A stretch of DNA of 40,013 nucleotides from Bacteroidaceae bacterium (GTDB lineage: Bacteria > Bacteroidota > Bacteroidia > Bacteroidales > Bacteroidaceae): assembly GCA_017471185.1 (NCBI GenBank), contig JAFUVZ010000051.1, positions 1-40,013 of the forward strand, given 5' to 3'. Each line of letters opens with the position of its first letter. Position 1 is the stretch's first letter. This document shows, piece after piece, positions 6,665-14,815 of this stretch. Both the position numbers and the translations under genes were made by a program. The notes below the pieces were generated by a model. That model made no database searches. It saw only the letters and a list, made by a program, of their open reading frames with translations, and had not been told where the DNA came from.

Positions 6665-7481
6665 GAAACAAGGAATACCCAAATCCTTTTCCATTTTCTT
6701 TATTTCTTTTTTTCCGTTCTTGATGACCAATCCACATTCTATCCGAAATTGTGACTTTACTATTCGTATCATTTGGATTATCCAATGTATTTCTTGGCTC
6801 AAAAATATCACAAACATGAGTTTCAATACAGTCTATTTTAGCTCTTTCTTTTTCAAAAATAGTTTGACCATTTTTATCAATTCCATATGGAAATTTGAAA
6901 TCGGCTTCAGGAATTTGGTCCTTATCCCATGCAATGATAAATAATCGTTCTCTATTTTGAGGAACGCCAAAATATTTAGCATTCAACACTTCCACTCTGT
7001 AATCATAGCCCAACTCGTCAAGAGTTGCAAGAATTATTTTAAGAGTATTCCCCTTATCGTGCATTTTAAGGCCCTTTACATTCTCCATGAATAATACTTT
7101 AGGCGCATGTCCATGCTCCTTTTTATATTTCACGATATTAGCAATATTGAAGAACAGAGTGCCTCTAGTGTCCTCAAATCCTCTTTTCAAGCCAGCTATA
7201 GAAAAAGCTTGGCAAGGGAACCCTCCACAACAGACATCAAAGTCGGGAATATCCTCCGGATTTGCATCGTTGATGTCCTCATTAAAGAACTTGTATTTCC
7301 CGTCTTTGTCTTTCTCGAATAGTGCAGGTTCAATCTCACTATAATTTGCTTCATAAGATATTCTAGCGAACTTATCCCATTCGCTTGCAAAAACGCACTT
7401 GCCGCCAACAGAATGCATAGCCTGATGAAAGCCCCCAATTCCTGCGAACAAATCTATAAATGTATATTTTTTCTCTGGCAT
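6660..7481 (-). pseudogene. DNA cytosine-C5 methyltransferase, C-terminally truncated by the IS
   Basis: A 273-residue remnant of a Dcm-type enzyme that moves a methyl group from S-adenosylmethionine to cytosine C5. Visible motifs: I (FIDLFAGIGGF, residues 8-18), IV with the catalytic Cys90 (GGFPCQAFS), VI (MENVKG, about 132-137) and VIII (QNRERLF, 175-181). The target-recognition region begins, but the frame stops at 'GFGYSLFL', whose last codons are IS sequence. Motifs IX and X, needed for SAM-pocket folding, are absent. The enzyme is most likely dead. It is the third gene of an XRE-DUF1016-methyltransferase operon. Confidence 0.88.
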
Positions 7482-7546
7482 ATTATTATTTTGCCGTTAT
7501 ATTATTCAACTTCATTTTTATTCTCTTAATGTTAAAAAACATTCTT

Positions 7547-8791
7547 TCAACTTTGAGTGTTTTCTGCATCACCTGCCTTGCCCATCAAGCGTTTAGTCTC
7601 CTGCAACTCCTTTTGCAAGAGGCGTACACGTTCAGCCAATTGCTCTTGGCTCGGGAGGGCATCTTTAATTCTGATGTTGTTGTACGTTGCTACTCCCATT
7701 GGAGTGCTGATGCCTTTGAACGACCATTGGACGTCAATCTTATCCATATCGGAGCAAACAAGCAAGCCGATTGTAGGATTTTCATCATCTGTCTTCAACA
7801 ATTCATCAACGGCATTCACGTAATAGTTCAACTTGCCAGCAAACTCTGGTTCAAATGGCTTAGCCTTCAGTTCACAAACGACGTAGCAACGTAGGCGAAT
7901 GTGATAAAACAACAAGTCTATCTTGCGTGAATGGCCTCCCACAACAAGTTCTTTCTGCCTACCCAGAAAGGCGAAACCCGTTCCTAACTCTAACAAAAGG
8001 GCAGTCACATTTTTTGTAAGAGCTTCTTCCAACTCAGCCTCGTCATAAATCTCATGTTCAACCGTAGCAAAGCCAAAGTCATAGTTTTCTTTCAGAACTT
8101 CCTGAACGAGCCTGCTTTGCAATGCTGGCAGATGGTCGGTAAAGTTGTTGACTATCTTGCCTTGGTGCTCATAGAGGTTTGCCTTGATGCAGTTAGCAAG
8201 AGAATTACGACTTAATCCTTGCTCTATAGTTTTACCAACATAGAATAATGCTTCATCTATGGATTTGCATTTCGTTATTATCTCAACATGATGCCGCCAA
8301 GGCACCAACGCAAAAGGCAATGGAAATTCTCCACCAACTTGGTGGGGTTTTTCGGAACTCAATTCTGCACCAACCTGGTGCATTTTTGTCACATATTGAT
8401 TTTCAATTCTTTGCAATTCTGCACCAGCTTGGTGCAGAATTTCTTCCTCTCCTTGAGTATAAAACAAATACCATTGTTTCATATACCAAAGATTGCGTAC
8501 AGAAAAGCCATCCGCATTAGGAAATTCTCGCTTTAAATCTAAGCTTACTTGTTCTACAACTCCTGCTCCCCAACGCTCTTCGGCTTTTTTCTGTACCAGG
8601 TCGCAACCAAGTTGCCAGTTGAACAGAAGTTTCTCCGCATTCACCTTGACAGCAGCTTTTACCTGTGCGGAACGATAGCGACTCTTAATGTCCGCTATCC
8701 AATCCGCATAGTCCGCATCAATGTGAATATCGTGCGACTTCACGATATACGGTTCAGCCTGTGGCTGTATGTCTTTATTTTCTTGCGTCAT
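7547..8791 (-). CDS. DUF1016 (YhcG-type) protein with a PD-(D/E)XK nuclease domain
   Basis: A 414-residue protein. The N-terminal DUF1016 domain ('LLFNWQLGCDLVQKKAEERWG', 'FSVRNLWYMKQWYLFY') covers residues 30-115 and resumes at 'LVPWRHHVEIITK' (162-174). The C-terminal nuclease fold has Asp292 in 'RKIDLLFYH' and Glu307-Leu-Lys309 in 'VVCELK', so the catalytic residues look complete. Relatives are linked to DNA repair or recombination and sit in defence regions. An insert at residues 120-156 holds three copies of HQ(A/V)G(A/G)E(L/F), each coded by a DNA palindrome. It lies 26 bp after the XRE gene and 65 bp before the methyltransferase. Its cellular role is unknown. Confidence 0.87.
   Translation of the reverse strand: MTQENKDIQPQAEPYIVKSHDIHIDADYADWIADIKSRYRSAQVKAAVKVNAEKLLFNWQLGCDLVQKKAEERWGAGVVEQVSLDLKREFPNADGFSVRNLWYMKQWYLFYTQGEEEILHQAGAELQRIENQYVTKMHQVGAELSSEKPHQVGGEFPLPFALVPWRHHVEIITKCKSIDEALFYVGKTIEQGLSRNSLANCIKANLYEHQGKIVNNFTDHLPALQSRLVQEVLKENYDFGFATVEHEIYDEAELEEALTKNVTALLLELGTGFAFLGRQKELVVGGHSRKIDLLFYHIRLRCYVVCELKAKPFEPEFAGKLNYYVNAVDELLKTDDENPTIGLLVCSDMDKIDVQWSFKGISTPMGVATYNNIRIKDALPSQEQLAERVRLLQKELQETKRLMGKAGDAENTQS
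8331..8440. repeat. Three palindromic repeats inside the DUF1016 reading frame
   Basis: CCACCAACTTGGTGG (8331-8345), TGCACCAACCTGGTGCA (8366-8382) and a 25-bp palindrome at 8416-8440 with 11-bp perfect arms around GCT. Each encodes the heptad HQxGxE(L/F) at residues 150, 138 and 120. Distances between units are multiples of three (36 and 54 bp), so the frame is kept. Confidence 0.8.
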
Positions 8792-8817
8792 TTCTTAGAC
8801 GTTATGTGATTCGACCT

Positions 8818-9024
8818 TTATTCTATTTTGCTATCTGTCAGCAAGTCCTTCATGTTAACATTAAGAACTTTCGCTATTTTGTTTAATGTTTGAAGGTCTG
8901 GCTGTGATGCATTTGAGCACCATCGGCTTGTGGTTGTAGTGCTAACACCAAGTTGCTCTGCAAGCCACTTGCCAGTTTTCTTCTGTTCAACCAGCACAAC
9001 CTTTAATCGATTCAAATCGTCCAT
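8818..9024 (-). CDS. Small XRE-family helix-turn-helix regulator
   Basis: A 68-residue protein that is almost entirely one HTH domain ('GKWLAEQLGVSTTTTSRWCSNASQPDLQTLNKIAKVLNVNMKDLL'). Such proteins often control the restriction-modification gene next to them. The start at 9024 (MDDLNRLK) is chosen because a TACCTTTG box at 9048-9055 lies inside the longer frame that begins at 9078. It is the first gene of the operon with DUF1016 and the truncated methyltransferase and may repress it. Confidence 0.85.
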   Translation of the reverse strand: MDDLNRLKVVLVEQKKTGKWLAEQLGVSTTTTSRWCSNASQPDLQTLNKIAKVLNVNMKDLLTDSKIE

Positions 9025-9047
9025 CGTAATTTTATTTAAGTTCAATG

Positions 9048-9055
9048 CAAAGGTA
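9048..9055 (-). promoter_or_regulatory. -7 element of the XRE-DUF1016-methyltransferase operon
   Basis: TACCTTTG on the minus strand, 23 bp before the ATG at 9024. No TTTG is seen at the usual distance upstream, which would fit a promoter that needs an activator or is weak. Confidence 0.45.
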
Positions 9056-9276
9056 TTAACAATTTTCGGAATAGCCATGATAAAGGCTTTCTTTTTATGC
9101 TTTTATAACGAATTTATAGCTGAATCATCATATGTACTTCTCTCATGGCATTTTTCCTGCAATGCAATTAGCAATCAAACAGATTTTATAATCAGTAAGG
9201 TTTCACCGTATGCTTTGAGTTTATATGAGGTCATAAAAGGCAAGAATAAATCCCAAGGTCCAGAATTACCACAAAC

Positions 9277-9302
9277 ATGATTATCATATTTTCGATAATC
9301 AT
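9277..9302. promoter_or_regulatory. 9-bp dyad upstream of the ATPase promoter, possible operator
   Basis: ATGATTATC (9277-9285) and GATAATCAT (9294-9302) are perfect complements around an 8-base centre. The right arm ends one base before the TTTG of the promoter box. ATCATATTT also occurs as a direct repeat (9283-9291 and 9298-9306). The position suits a repressor or activator site. Confidence 0.45.
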
Positions 9303-9303
9303 A

Positions 9304-9334
9304 TTTGCAGAAAAGAAAACAATATGTATCTTTG
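9304..9334 (+). promoter_or_regulatory. Promoter of the intact ATPase gene
   Basis: TTTG at 9304-9307, a 19-bp spacer, then TATCTTTG at 9327-9334. Both boxes match the Bacteroidetes consensus. It lies 24 bp before the ATG at 9359 and within the longer frame that opens at 9305, which settles the start. Confidence 0.8.
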
Positions 9335-9358
9335 CAAATAAAACAATTTGTAGGAAGT

Positions 9359-10480
9359 ATGGCAAACCCATTCGTTACAAAAGGGTATGCAGGCCCTGAA
9401 TATTTCTGCGACCGAGTGAAAGAGACTGAGGATTTAGTGAAACTGCTCACTAACGAGAATAACATGGCTCTTATTTCTCCACGCCGACTGGGGAAGACGG
9501 ATCTGATATATCATGTGTTCAATCAGCCAATAATCAGAAACAACTACTACACTTTTATCATTGACATCTATGCAACAAACTCTTTAGGTGACTTTGTGGA
9601 TGTATTTGGTAGAGCCATCTTGGAAGAGCTGAAACCTCTCGGACGGAAAAGATGGGAGAGCTTTGTGTCTGTACTGAAGTCTATCCAGCAACAGATTTCC
9701 TTTGACATCAACGGTAGTCCGGTCTGGGGTATCGGAATGGGGAACACCCCCTATTCTTCAACAACTCTCGATGAGATATTCAGTTATCTGAGAACGGCTG
9801 ACAAGCCTTGTTTAGTGGCCATAGACGAATTCCAGCAAATCACTCAATATGCTGACAAGAATGTAGAAGCTGCCCTTCGCACCCATATACAACGTTGCAC
9901 GAACGCTACATTCCTTTTCTCCGGTTCAAAACGGCACATGATGAGCGAGATATTCCTCTCTCCGTCAAGACCGTTCTACCAGTCGGTCATCACCATGGGA
10001 CTGAAACCAATCTCAAAGGAAGCATACATTGATTTTGCCATAACTCAATTCCAGAAAAACGGAAAATCTGTTGACAAATCAGCCATTAACCTGGTCTATG
10101 ACCGTTTTAGCGGGGTGACTTCTTGCTTGCAGAGAGTGATGAATGTGCTTTTCCTTAATACAGAAAAAGGGGGACACTGCACGACAGAGATGGTTGAGCC
10201 CGCCATCAACTATTTGCTTGACCTCTATTCTGAACACTACGAGATGCTTTTCAGTCAGATGTCAGAGCGTCAAAGGCTTGTTTTTACTGCCATCGCTTTG
10301 GAAGGCAAGGCACAAAACATAACAGGTGGCGCATTTATCAAGAAATACCAACTATGGTCAGCAAGCAGTGTAATGTCTGCCGCAAAAGCCCTTCTTGACA
10401 AAGATTTCGTCACCCAAGAAGAAAACGCCTACATGGTGTATGACCAATTCTTTGCTCTGTGGCTTCTGCGTCAGAAATAG
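9359..10480 (+). CDS. Archaeal-type AAA+ ATPase (PF01637/COG1672-like)
   Basis: A 373-residue ATPase. Residues 1-24 (MANPFVTKGYAGPEYFCDRV) are the family's conserved start; Walker A is PRRLGKT (41-47), Walker B is LVAIDEF with Asp156-Glu157, and a sensor-like 'FSGSKRHMM' follows near residue 185. The C-terminal part is predicted winged-helix ('MVYDQFFALWLL' near the end). Members are abundant in Bacteroidales, often in many diverged copies, and their cellular role is not settled. The degraded copy at 1185-1869 is a paralogue. It converges on truA with only 4 bp between the stops. Confidence 0.88.
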   Translation: MANPFVTKGYAGPEYFCDRVKETEDLVKLLTNENNMALISPRRLGKTDLIYHVFNQPIIRNNYYTFIIDIYATNSLGDFVDVFGRAILEELKPLGRKRWESFVSVLKSIQQQISFDINGSPVWGIGMGNTPYSSTTLDEIFSYLRTADKPCLVAIDEFQQITQYADKNVEAALRTHIQRCTNATFLFSGSKRHMMSEIFLSPSRPFYQSVITMGLKPISKEAYIDFAITQFQKNGKSVDKSAINLVYDRFSGVTSCLQRVMNVLFLNTEKGGHCTTEMVEPAINYLLDLYSEHYEMLFSQMSERQRLVFTAIALEGKAQNITGGAFIKKYQLWSASSVMSAAKALLDKDFVTQEENAYMVYDQFFALWLLRQK

Positions 10481-10484
10481 TTTT

Positions 10485-11219
10485 TTAATACTGCACATCA
10501 GCCAGGAAAAGGCCTTGGGCTGGAACGGACATGCCGGCACTGCAACGGTCTTTCTGACTGATGACCTGACGGAAACCATCTAAAGTGAGCTTGCCGAAAC
10601 CGACATCGAGGAGGGTGCCGACTATGGCACGAACCATGTTGCGCAGGAAACGATCGGCCTGGATGTTGAAGACCCAGGTATTCTCATCCACCTGACTCCA
10701 TTCAGCACGGGTGACATGACAGATATTGGTCTTGACATCAGTATGCAACTTACTGAAACTGGTAAAATCTTCCTGCTTTAAAAGCATTTTAGCCGCCTGA
10801 TTCATCAAAGCGAAATCGGGTGTCTTGTGCAGTCTGTGGCGATACTGGCGCATAAAGGGGTTCTTAGAAGTGGTGACAAAATACTCATAGCGTCGCGCCT
10901 TGGCACTGAATCGGGCATGCATCTCCGCATCTACAGGCTCCACCTTATATATACTGATGTCTGGAGGTAACAGGCGGTTCAGCTTGTCAGTCAGCAGCTG
11001 GCAATCCAACCCTGCCTCATCATCAAAATGAGCCACCATCAGTTTGGCATGAACCCCGGCATCTGTGCGTCCTGCGCCAGTTACCTCCACCACCTCACGA
11101 CGAAGCAAGGTCTGCAAAGCATCCATCAACCGTTGCTGAACACTGTCGCCATTAGGCTGAACCTGCCAACCATGATAGGCTGTGCCATCAAATGCCAAAT
11201 ATATGAAGTATCGTTGCAT
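10485..11219 (-). CDS. truA: tRNA pseudouridine(38-40) synthase TruA
   Basis: A 244-residue enzyme that converts U38-U40 of the tRNA anticodon stem to pseudouridine. The catalytic Asp53 lies in '[11 protein letters not shown]'; '[16 protein letters not shown]' opens the fold and '[17 protein letters not shown]' is the usual C-terminal motif. The start at 11219 ([10 protein letters not shown]) matches the family; an in-frame Met at 11276 would read across the divergent promoter region. It is divergent from the DUF5715 lipoprotein gene. Confidence 0.95.
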   Translation of the reverse strand: MQRYFIYLAFDGTAYHGWQVQPNGDSVQQRLMDALQTLLRREVVEVTGAGRTDAGVHAKLMVAHFDDEAGLDCQLLTDKLNRLLPPDISIYKVEPVDAEMHARFSAKARRYEYFVTTSKNPFMRQYRHRLHKTPDFALMNQAAKMLLKQEDFTSFSKLHTDVKTNICHVTRAEWSQVDENTWVFNIQADRFLRNMVRAIVGTLLDVGFGKLTLDGFRQVISQKDRCSAGMSVPAQGLFLADVQY

Positions 11220-11244
11220 ATCTGAAAATAATGTGTTATCTTTA
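11214..11244 (+). promoter_or_regulatory. Probable promoter of the DUF5715-like lipoprotein gene
   Basis: TTG at 11214-11216, a 20-bp spacer and TATCTTTA at 11237-11244, 23 bp before the ATG at 11268. The -7 box has one mismatch to TAnnTTTG, and the upstream box overlaps the truA start. A TAAATTTG on the minus strand (11250-11257) could be the -7 box of truA. Confidence 0.45.
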
Positions 11245-11267
11245 CGACGCAAATTTAAACAAAAGTC

Positions 11268-11936
11268 ATGAAACATCCTAAGATTACTCCGTTTATCCTG
11301 CTGATAGCCGCCATTTGCGTGATGGCAGGATGTAAGAAGAAAGACATGTCAATGAAAATGAATGACCCACACAACATCAAAGGGGTCATCAGCTACCAAC
11401 GAGATTTTCCTGACAACAATGATACACAGCTTGCAGCTGCCAGAGCGATTGGTGTGAAGCCTTTCAACAAAGCGGAGGATGCCACCAAGATCAAGCAGTT
11501 CAAACAGATAGAAAGCAACGAGCATTTTACCTTGGATAACTTGACACACTCTGTTCCTTATGTAGTGCCTCAAGCTGCAAAACTTATTGACGACATTGCC
11601 GTGAACTTTTTGGATTCTTTAGCCAACAAAGGACTGAATCCCTACCGCATTATCATTACCTCAGTGACCCGTTCTCAGGAACAGCAGCAACAGCTATCGA
11701 AGAGCAATATTAACGCCACTGTCAACTCTACCCACTGTTACGGAACTACCTTTGACATCAGTTGGAAACGCTTTGAGCAAGTGGCCGACAAGGATGGCAG
11801 GCCCATGCAAGAGGTGGGAGCTGATACTTTAAAGATGGTGCTGAGTGAGGTGTTGCGTGATGCACGCCTTGCCAAACGCTGCTACATCAAGTATGAGCGC
11901 AAGCAAGGGTGTTTTCACATTACGGCAAGGGGGTGA
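11268..11936 (+). CDS. Lipoprotein of the DUF5715 type with M15-peptidase-like residues
   Basis: A 222-residue protein with a lipoprotein signal ('ICVMAGC', lipidated Cys near residue 21). The C-terminal half carries '[14 protein letters not shown]', which fits the SxHxxGxxxD zinc motif of M15 D-Ala-D-Ala carboxypeptidases, and a final 'CFHITARG', which could supply the third ligand. The middle segment '[15 protein letters not shown]' also resembles that family. It is predicted to face the periplasm and may act on peptidoglycan; this is inference from motifs. It converges on nnr. Confidence 0.75.
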   Translation: MKHPKITPFILLIAAICVMAGCKKKDMSMKMNDPHNIKGVISYQRDFPDNNDTQLAAARAIGVKPFNKAEDATKIKQFKQIESNEHFTLDNLTHSVPYVVPQAAKLIDDIAVNFLDSLANKGLNPYRIIITSVTRSQEQQQQLSKSNINATVNSTHCYGTTFDISWKRFEQVADKDGRPMQEVGADTLKMVLSEVLRDARLAKRCYIKYERKQGCFHITARG

Positions 11937-11941
11937 TAGTA

Positions 11942-11999
11942 ACGAGTTACGAGCTACAAGCTACAAGTACAAGCTACAAGAAATCGACTCGTAACTCGT
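11942..11999. terminator. 12-bp inverted repeat with CTACAAG repeats between convergent genes
   Basis: ACGAGTTACGAG (11942-11953) pairs with CTCGTAACTCGT (11988-11999). The 34-base loop contains CTACAAG three times. It sits between the stops at 11936 and 12014 and could end transcription from both sides, although no strong U-tract follows. A related sequence (GTAGCTTGTAGCTCGTAACT) lies at 27811-27830 between parA and parB, so it is a dispersed repeat. Confidence 0.5.
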
Positions 12000-12013
12000 A
12001 GCTTGTAACTAAT

Positions 12014-13528
12014 TCATTCCAACGCTTTCCAGGCTTTGTGCAGATTTTCCACCACATCGCCTGCTGTCAGAGCGATTTCTCCCATCTCATGAGCAGCCAG
12101 GTCACCAGCCAGGCCATGAACACATACGCCCAGTTTAGAAGCCGTTTCTGCGTCATAACCTTGGGCAAGAAGAGCCAGGATCACACCCGTCAGGACATCG
12201 CCGCAACCACCAGTCGCCATGCCAGGATTACCTGTCACATTGAACCAACAGTTGCCATCAGGGGAAAGAACAGCCGTATAGGCACCTTTCAGAATGACAT
12301 ACAAGCTACAGGTCTGCGCCAGGTTCATCGCTTTTGTCAGCCTTTCATAAGAGTTATGGCATTCGCCCACCAGCTTGTCCAATTCTCCAGGATGTGGAGT
12401 GATAATACTACCTTTTGGCAATCTATGCAGATAAGTATGGTTCTGCCCTATCATATTCAGGGCATCAGCATCCAGCACCATCGGCACATCACTATGTGTC
12501 AATAGATTATATAATGCCTGCTGCGTACATTCCGCCTTCCCCAAACCTGGTCCTACACCTATCGCCTGATATGGTGTGAGGTCAGGAGCCTCAGCGAAAC
12601 AGAATTCATTGCAGTCGAGCGAGGTCATCGCCTCTGGTACAGCAGTCTGTACGATGGTATTGTTACAGAGTGGTACATGCACGGTGAGCAAACCCACCCC
12701 TGAACGCAGACAGGCACGAGCCGCTAAGACAGATGCTCCAGCCATCCCCTGCTGACCAGCCACCAGCAACGCCCTGCCAAAATCGCCTTTATGAGCAAAA
12801 CGGTTCCTGATTTTTAGCTGATACCTCATCATACGAGAATCTCCCAACTCATAAGGAGTATAGGTCTGTCGGATGCCTTCCTTGCTCAAGCCAATATCAA
12901 GCACTTTCCATGCTCCCACAAAAGGCTCATTCTCTGCAAAGAAGAAGGCCAGCTTGGGGAACTGCAGTGTCAGCGTGTAATCAGCACGGACAACATTCTC
13001 CATCACATTCGCCGTATTGTCCTCCCCCATCAGTCCACTGGGGATATCGATACTCACCACGGTAGCATCAGCAGCATTGATGAATCTAACCAAAGAAGCG
13101 AAGCCTCCACTAAGAGGCCTGTCCAGTCCACTGCCAAACAAGCCATCGATAATCACGTCATCCTCAGAAATCTGAGGAGGGACGAACTGCTTAGTCACCT
13201 CATAAAACTCCACACCATCCGCAATGGTCAGCAAGTCACGGTTTGCCTCGCAGTCAGCCGAGAGCTTTCCTGTAGTATTGAACAAATATACTACAGGCTT
13301 ATAGCCCTGCTCTGACAACAGACGAGCCACCGCCAACGCATCACCTCCATTATTACCTGGTCCGGCAAAGACCACAAAACGGGTATCATCCTTATCCGGC
13401 CATTGGCTCATGATTTCTTTGGCGAGGGCATTGGCCGCACGCTCCATCAGAGCCAACGAATCAATGGGTTCATGCTCGATGGTAAAGGCATCTAACTGCC
13501 TGATTGCTGATGTAGGAAATATTTTCAT
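12014..13528 (-). CDS. nnr: Bifunctional NAD(P)H-hydrate epimerase / ADP-dependent dehydratase
   Basis: A 504-residue fusion that repairs hydrated NADH and NADPH. Residues 1-215 are the YjeF-N epimerase ('VVFAGPGNNGGDALAVARLL', 'VIDGLFGSGLDRPLSG'). Residues 225-504 are the ribokinase-like dehydratase ('HKGDFGRALLVAGQQGMAGA', 'VLDADALN', and the catalytic 'NPGMATGGCGDVLTGVI'). Length and domain order are normal for the fused form. It follows the S41-type gene by 13 bp on the same strand and is probably co-transcribed with it. Confidence 0.95.
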   Translation of the reverse strand: MKIFPTSAIRQLDAFTIEHEPIDSLALMERAANALAKEIMSQWPDKDDTRFVVFAGPGNNGGDALAVARLLSEQGYKPVVYLFNTTGKLSADCEANRDLLTIADGVEFYEVTKQFVPPQISEDDVIIDGLFGSGLDRPLSGGFASLVRFINAADATVVSIDIPSGLMGEDNTANVMENVVRADYTLTLQFPKLAFFFAENEPFVGAWKVLDIGLSKEGIRQTYTPYELGDSRMMRYQLKIRNRFAHKGDFGRALLVAGQQGMAGASVLAARACLRSGVGLLTVHVPLCNNTIVQTAVPEAMTSLDCNEFCFAEAPDLTPYQAIGVGPGLGKAECTQQALYNLLTHSDVPMVLDADALNMIGQNHTYLHRLPKGSIITPHPGELDKLVGECHNSYERLTKAMNLAQTCSLYVILKGAYTAVLSPDGNCWFNVTGNPGMATGGCGDVLTGVILALLAQGYDAETASKLGVCVHGLAGDLAAHEMGEIALTAGDVVENLHKAWKALE

Positions 13529-13541
13529 AACACAAAAACTT

Positions 13542-14792
13542 TCATTGATTCATGGCTGCCAATGCTGTGGCAAGCATTGCCTCCTCTGGGTTTCCAAATG
13601 GCAGAATAGCGCCTACTGACGAAAATGGATTTACCTCATAATCAGGCGTAAATCCTGTACCCAGATAATCCGTGGAACCGTTTATATCACTCACCTGACA
13701 GACAGCCAAACGGAGCTGCTGGTCATGAGAAGGGTCACGGTAGGTCTCACACGCTACAGCAGTAGCGCCCTTCGTCTGCTGACCTACGATGACCACATTC
13801 ATCACCCCTTTCAGGCAATTGATGAGAATCTCAGCCATGCCTGTAGTAGAAGAAGTGGTTATAACATATAAATTATTTAGATCCAAGTTCATTCCATTTT
13901 CAAGCTGATCTGCTCCCAGCAAAGACAAGGTATTCTCCAAGTGGCGTGATTCAGCATACTGCACCTGAGCGAGTGTAGTTCCCAGAGTGCTGGCAGGAGC
14001 CAAAACGGATGCCAGGTATTGCATACCACCCAAATCACCAGTAGTAGCATATCGCAGGTCAAGCACTAAATCCGTGATGGCCGCCTGGGCATATGTCTGG
14101 GAAGCTGATGCCACTTTGCTTTGGTTTTCAGCCGCGATGTCATTATAAAGCATATAGCCTATATGGTCGTCAATGACTGACACAACTGGCAGGTCTTCAT
14201 GCTGATAACCAGATGCAGCAGGCAATGAGACTTCCCTGTCGTAAACAATCACCTCCTGTTCCACCTCCTCATCATCATTCTCTCCTGGTGCTGTAATCGT
14301 TGCATACTTACCTACCGTCAGCTGATGAGCTTCACCATCAGCCAGTAACTCCTGAGTGGAAGAAGTGATGAAAGCTCCATCCACCCCCATTATCCATTCT
14401 CCTCGCTGTAATCCTGCCAGAGCTGCAACAGAATTGGGCTCTAAATAAGTAATCACAGCCATATAAGCCGTATCATTCACTTGAGACATCATGAGTTCAT
14501 AGCCGTAGTCAACCACAGGCACAGAACAAGCAGTGTCAATATAGCTCACTTTGTCATCAGTGTATTTCACCTTATTGAGAAAAGAGACGGCATCGAGGAA
14601 GTAAGATGAAGTCAGATCATCTTCATCGGCTAATTCATCATTCCACAAGTAGTTTTCGCGCATAATACTATCTATCCACAAGGCATGTGAAGTCTGTGGA
14701 TAATAAGCAGCCCAGCGGTCTTCGCCACACGACGAGAAGCCAGCCACCAAAGCTACCAACGCTAATATCACGATGCTATATTTGCCTTTCAT
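13542..14792 (-). CDS. S41-fold (C-terminal processing peptidase-like) lipoprotein, probably catalytically inactive
   Basis: A 416-residue protein with a lipoprotein signal ('VAGFSSC', Cys22). It has an N-terminal helical S41 cap ('IMRENYLWNDEL'), a PDZ domain (about residues 105-160, 'LEPNSVAALAGLQRGEWIMGVDG') and the tail-specific protease core. In active relatives the nucleophile lies in S-T-A-S-A-S-E and the Lys follows 25 residues later. Here the segment is STTGMAE, with Gly318 at the Ser position and Ala343 at the Lys position; a Lys occurs two residues earlier. It likely binds peptides without cutting them. The start at 14792 is used because the upstream Met at 14816 overlaps the promoter palindrome. 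Confidence 0.85.
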   Translation of the reverse strand: MKGKYSIVILALVALVAGFSSCGEDRWAAYYPQTSHALWIDSIMRENYLWNDELADEDDLTSSYFLDAVSFLNKVKYTDDKVSYIDTACSVPVVDYGYELMMSQVNDTAYMAVITYLEPNSVAALAGLQRGEWIMGVDGAFITSSTQELLADGEAHQLTVGKYATITAPGENDDEEVEQEVIVYDREVSLPAASGYQHEDLPVVSVIDDHIGYMLYNDIAAENQSKVASASQTYAQAAITDLVLDLRYATTGDLGGMQYLASVLAPASTLGTTLAQVQYAESRHLENTLSLLGADQLENGMNLDLNNLYVITTSSTTGMAEILINCLKGVMNVVIVGQQTKGATAVACETYRDPSHDQQLRLAVCQVSDINGSTDYLGTGFTPDYEVNPFSSVGAILPFGNPEEAMLATALAAMNQ

Positions 14793-14815
14793 TACAGTTA
14801 TTCTTGTTTTATGCA

